Assembly: GCF_000772965.1 (NCBI RefSeq)
Contig: NZ_JPVQ01000034.1
Location: 1-37,932 of the forward strand
Reading direction: 5' to 3'
DNA: 37,932 nucleotides
Source: Ureibacillus massiliensis 4400831 = CIP 108448 = CCUG 49529
Lineage (GTDB): Bacteria; Bacillota; Bacilli; Bacillales_A; Planococcaceae
The notes below the pieces were generated by a model. That model had not been told where the DNA came from. It did not search any database and saw only the letters and a list, made by a program, of their open reading frames with translations. Made by a program: the position numbers and the translations under genes. This document shows, piece by piece, positions 35,112-37,932 of the stretch; position 1 is the stretch's first letter; each line of letters starts with the position of its first letter.

Positions 35112-35675
35112 CTACAAATTGTTTAATTGCTTTCGGAGAGCTTCACGCCCTCTGTGAATTCTAGTTTTCACTGTCCCTAATGGCAAGTCTAAAATTTCAC
35201 TAATTTCTTGCAAGGAAAGTTCCTCTATATATTTTAATACGATAACAGATCGATACTTATCAGGTAACCTACTTATTTCATATTGTATTCTATCCTGTAA
35301 TTCCATTTGTAGGGCTGCATCATCAGGTGATTGCTCGTCTGAAGATAATTGTGAATACATATCAAGACCATCCGTACCAGCAACCTCTGCATCTAAGTAA
35401 TAATCGGGTTTCTTCTTTCGTATCCGATCTATACAAAGGTTCGTCGCTATTCGATATAGCCAAGTAGAGAATTTCCTTTTTTGATCAAAGGTATGAAGGT
35501 TTATATACGCACGAACAAAAGCCTCTTGCGCAATGTCCTCAGCCTCATGATTGTTACCTAGCATTCGATAACATATTTGATATAGTTTATGCTGGTAGAG
35601 GCTCACAATATCAGAAAATGCGTTTTGATCACCTTTAAGCACTTGCTTTATTCTTTTGTTCACTAGCGCATCCAT
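35112..35675 (-). CDS. sigW: ECF sigma factor SigW
   Basis: A 187-residue extracytoplasmic-function sigma factor. Region 2 (YQICYRMLGNNHEAEDIAQEAFVRAY, STWLYRIATNLCIDRIR) and region 4 (LPDKYRSVIVLKYIEELSLQEISEILDLPLGTVKTRIHRGREAL) are complete. It directs the response to antimicrobial and envelope stress. An autoregulatory promoter stands upstream (35713-35739). Confidence 0.95.
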   Translation of the reverse strand: MDALVNKRIKQVLKGDQNAFSDIVSLYQHKLYQICYRMLGNNHEAEDIAQEAFVRAYINLHTFDQKRKFSTWLYRIATNLCIDRIRKKKPDYYLDAEVAGTDGLDMYSQLSSDEQSPDDAALQMELQDRIQYEISRLPDKYRSVIVLKYIEELSLQEISEILDLPLGTVKTRIHRGREALRKQLNNL

Positions 35676-35712
35676 TTAAATTCCTCTCCACCTTTGTCGG
35701 TTCCCTATCTTG

Positions 35713-35739
35713 TACGTTCTTTCTCATTTAAAAGTTTCA
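35713..35739 (-). promoter_or_regulatory. SigW-type autoregulatory promoter
   Basis: On the minus strand TGAAAC (35739-35734) and CGTA (35716-35713) are 17 bases apart, the known SigW promoter signature, about 40 bases before the sigW start codon. Confidence 0.82.
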
Positions 35740-35827
35740 TTTTTTATAAATTATATCAAAAATTTTTAATTCCTTATTAGTATAAATTACATTTATACCC
35801 AATTCATATAATCCATAGAAACTATTT

Positions 35828-36733
35828 TTAAACTAATTTTTCCCCAAACAAAGAACCCATAAGAGCTACTGCAGCATCTGCTGTTTTATTTCTTTCGTCC
35901 AATATTGGATTTACCTCCACAAATTCAGCAGAAGTAATAATTTGTGCCTCTTCTAACATTTCCATAGCAAGATGGCTCTCTCGATATGTTATCCCTCCAG
36001 GTACCGGGGTACCAACTCCAGGTGTATATAAAGGATCTAATGCATCTAAATCCAAAGATAAATGCACGCCGTCAACTTGTTGATTTCTTAAATATGCAAT
36101 GGCATCCTCAATAACCTTCGTCATACCTAATCGATCAATTTCATGCATTGAATAAACTTTAATGCCAAGTTTTTTAATTAATTCCCTTTCACCTTCATCA
36201 ACAGAACGTGCACCAATAATAATTACATTTTCAGGCTTTATTTTTGGTGTATATCCGTTTATCATTGTTAGTTTATCATTACCTAGACCCAAACTTACAG
36301 CTAGTGGCATACCATGGATATTACCAGATGGTGTAGTATCTGGTGTGTTTAAATCTGCATGTGCATCATACCAAATGACACCTAAATTTTTATAGTACTT
36401 ACCTAGTCCTGCCAATGTACCGATTGCAATACTATGATCTCCCCCTAGCACAAGAGGAAAACTATCACTATCAATTACATCCTGCACTTTATTTGCAAGA
36501 TGGTTACTAACCTCTATAATCTCATTTAAATTTAACAATTTATTGTTTTGTTCTATAACTTGATTTCCTCTTTTAAATTGAATATCTCCTTCATCCACTA
36601 CTTCATATCCAAGTGTTGTTAAACGTTCAATAATATCCGCATAACGAATAGCACTAGGGCCCATATCAACCCCTCTTCTTCTTTGTCCGTAGTCAGATGG
36701 TACTCCTATAATGGATATTTTCTTTTTCAACAT
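35828..36733 (-). CDS. rocF: Arginase
   Basis: A 301-residue arginase hydrolysing arginine to ornithine and urea. The binuclear manganese site is visible in GGDHSIAIG, WYDAHADLNTP and SLDLDALDP, with the C-terminal EVNPILDERNKTA. Normal length. The ATG has AAGGGGG upstream. It stands alone upstream of sigW, not in a rocDEF operon. Confidence 0.95.
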   Translation of the reverse strand: MLKKKISIIGVPSDYGQRRRGVDMGPSAIRYADIIERLTTLGYEVVDEGDIQFKRGNQVIEQNNKLLNLNEIIEVSNHLANKVQDVIDSDSFPLVLGGDHSIAIGTLAGLGKYYKNLGVIWYDAHADLNTPDTTPSGNIHGMPLAVSLGLGNDKLTMINGYTPKIKPENVIIIGARSVDEGERELIKKLGIKVYSMHEIDRLGMTKVIEDAIAYLRNQQVDGVHLSLDLDALDPLYTPGVGTPVPGGITYRESHLAMEMLEEAQIITSAEFVEVNPILDERNKTADAAVALMGSLFGEKLV

Positions 36734-36865
36734 GTTATTACCCCCTTGTAGTTATTTCTATTTTAGTCGGAAACATTACATTGACTCAACTTGACATAGA
36801 AATGTATATTTATTCAACTTAGGATTTAACATTTGTGTGCTAATATTTATCTGAAATAAGTTTTT

Positions 36866-36902
36866 ATAAAAAAAATCCTCTACTCTATTGAGTAAAGGAT
36901 TT
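36866..36902 (-). terminator. Terminator of the tRNA cluster
   Basis: AAATCCT-ct-ACTC pairs with GAGT-aa-AGGATTT (36873-36902) with a T-run on the minus strand, 33 bases beyond tRNA-Gln. Confidence 0.85.
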
Positions 36903-36934
36903 GTCATATTTTATGTAAGAAATTATTATGAAAA

Positions 36935-37009
36935 TGGCTGGGGTACCAGGATTCGAACCTGGGCATGACGGAATCAAAATCCGTTGCCTTACCGCTTGGC
37001 TATACCCCA
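36935..37009 (-). tRNA. tRNA-Gln (TTG)
   Basis: 75 nt including encoded CCA. Anticodon loop reads ATTTTGATT with TTG. T-loop GGTTCGAATCC. Last tRNA of the cluster. Confidence 0.95.
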
Positions 37010-37014
37010 ATAAC

Positions 37015-37098
37015 TGGTGGAGAGGGACGGATTCGAACCGCCGAACCCGAAGGAGCGGATTTACAGTCCGCCGCGTTTAGCCACTTCGCTACCTCTCC
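37015..37098 (-). tRNA. tRNA-Tyr (GTA)
   Basis: 84 nt including CCA, with the long variable arm of tRNA-Tyr. Anticodon GTA within GACTGTAAATC. Confidence 0.95.
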
Positions 37099-37112
37099 AG
37101 ATTAAACACTTA

Positions 37113-37188
37113 TGGTGGAGGATGACGGGCTCGAACCGCCGACCCCCTGCTTGTAAGGCAGGTGCTCTCCCAGCTGAGCTAATCCTCC
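37113..37188 (-). tRNA. tRNA-Val (TAC)
   Basis: 76 nt including CCA. Anticodon stem CCTGC/GCAGG with loop CTTACAA, anticodon TAC. Confidence 0.95.
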
Positions 37189-37233
37189 AAATGCAAGTGA
37201 ATCATAGAAATTTAATTCTAATATAATTTTAAA

Positions 37234-37308
37234 TGGTGACCCGTACGGGATTCGAACCCGTGTTACCGCCGTGAAAGGGCGGTGTCTTAACCACTTGACC
37301 AACGGGCC
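37234..37308 (-). tRNA. tRNA-Glu (TTC)
   Basis: 75 nt including CCA. Anticodon stem CCGCC/GGCGG with loop CTTTCAC, anticodon TTC. Confidence 0.95.
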
Positions 37309-37437
37309 AACTATGTATGTCCTAAACAAGACAAGAATTATCTTATCATATTCAGTATTTCGATGCAACACTTTTTTCTACTTTAATTCACTTTTTATCG
37401 AAAAATCAATTTCAATATAGTAAAGCTGCAAAAAAAA

Positions 37438-37512
37438 TGGCTCCGAAGGTAGGACTCGAACCTACGACCAACCGGTTAACAGCCGGTTGCTCTACCACTG
37501 AGCTACTTCGGA
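37438..37512 (-). tRNA. tRNA-Asn (GTT)
   Basis: 75 nt including CCA. Anticodon stem ACCGG/CCGGT with loop CTGTTAA, anticodon GTT. First tRNA after the 5S gene. Confidence 0.95.
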
Positions 37513-37650
37513 ACGTTATTATAATCAATAATTTTTAAAGTACATTTATTATTATAATCACGAACAAAAAATAATCAAGTATTTTACATAAAAAAATAAA
37601 TATTTAGAAAGTATAGTTTAGAACTATCCTTAAATTAAATATTTTAAAAT

Positions 37651-37684
37651 AAAAAGCCACTACCGATTTCAGTAACGGCTTTTT
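37651..37684 (-). terminator. Terminator after 5S rRNA
   Basis: On the minus strand AAAAAGCCGTTAC pairs with GTAGTGGCTTTTT. It lies directly after 5S and before tRNA-Asn, so the tRNAs need read-through or their own promoter. Bases 37513-37650 hold no gene. Confidence 0.75.
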
Positions 37685-37687
37685 GTG

Positions 37688-37801
37688 CGAAGCGACGTCC
37701 TACTCTCACAGGGGGAAGCCCCCAACTACCATCGGCGCTAAAGAGCTTAACTTCCGTGTTCGGTATGGGAACGGGTGTGACCTCTTTGCCATTATCACTT
37801 C
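37688..37801 (-). rRNA. rrf: 5S ribosomal RNA
   Basis: The conserved 5S core (GAGGTCACACCCGTTCCCAT, CGAACACGGAAGTTAAGCTC, CGCCGATGGTAGT, GAGAGTAGGACG) reads on the minus strand. The ends pair as GAAGTGA with TCGCTTC. Bases 37802-37932 are the spacer towards a 23S gene outside the window. Confidence 0.96.
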
Positions 37802-37932
37802 ACTTGCACATGGATGTGCTGGCTTCGCCGTTGCGACACGATGTCGCGCCTTTAGGCGAAGTTCCTATTTAGTTGAAAGAACTTTGTTCTCTCAAAACTG
37901 GATAAAGACATTGAATTTGTTCAAGTTTGTTT

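Noticed and set aside
37017-37371. Open frames over the tRNA genes on both strands
   Set aside because: They consist of tRNA sequence and its complement and are not proteins.
1-37932. CRISPR arrays
   Set aside because: I saw no regularly spaced direct repeats with variable spacers anywhere in the window.

Overview
The window looks like chromosomal DNA of a low-GC Gram-positive spore-former (Bacillaceae/Planococcaceae, Lysinibacillus-like). The reasons are the conserved block rocF-sigW-rsiW-cdaA-cdaR-glmM-glmS, a glmS ribozyme, Bacillus-type ribosome binding sites and an rRNA/tRNA cluster. The assignment is inferred from gene order and protein character, not from a database search.

Right part (about 27.8-37.9 kb, core genome, all minus strand): 5S rRNA, five tRNAs (Asn, Glu, Val, Tyr, Gln), arginase, the SigW/RsiW stress pair with a SigW-type autoregulatory promoter, the c-di-AMP synthase pair CdaA/CdaR, GlmM, a PfpI/DJ-1 protein, and glmS behind its ribozyme. 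CdaA, CdaR, GlmM and GlmS link c-di-AMP control to amino-sugar supply for the cell wall.

Left part (1-27.8 kb, accessory): a metal-resistance island that abuts the 3' end of glmS, the classical attTn7 site. Next to glmS lies the wreck of a Tn7-like transposition module. A truncated tnsD and the 3' half of tnsC are on the plus strand. The missing C-terminus of tnsD and a piece of the 5' part of tnsC are on the minus strand, fused to each other. tnsA, tnsB and the ATPase core of tnsC are not seen. A complete IS3-family element with a 3-bp target duplication sits beside it.

Further left come: a cadmium block (methyltransferase-cadD and cadC, both behind near-identical double CadC-type operators, with cadA reduced to 20 codons); small hypothetical genes; copC-copD; a two-gene module of unknown function; a twintron (an RmInt1-like class D group II intron inserted in the YADD codons of the reverse transcriptase gene of a larger HNH-type group II intron); and a large arsenic cluster. 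The arsenic cluster has two convergent operons, each led by its own arsR with a shared 19-bp operator motif. The plus operon is arsR-arsD-arsA-hesB-like-arsM-orf. The minus operon is arsR-arsB-arsC(HTH fusion)-arsC-phosphatase-arsN1. Together they would cover arsenate reduction, ATP-driven arsenite efflux, arsenite methylation and acetylation of an organoarsenical antibiotic.

The points I find most interesting are the twintron, the scrambled tnsC/tnsD module, the arsenate reductase fused to an XRE-type DNA-binding domain, the CadC-box-controlled methyltransferase, and the uncharacterised zinc-ribbon gene pair at 13.3-14.5 kb.
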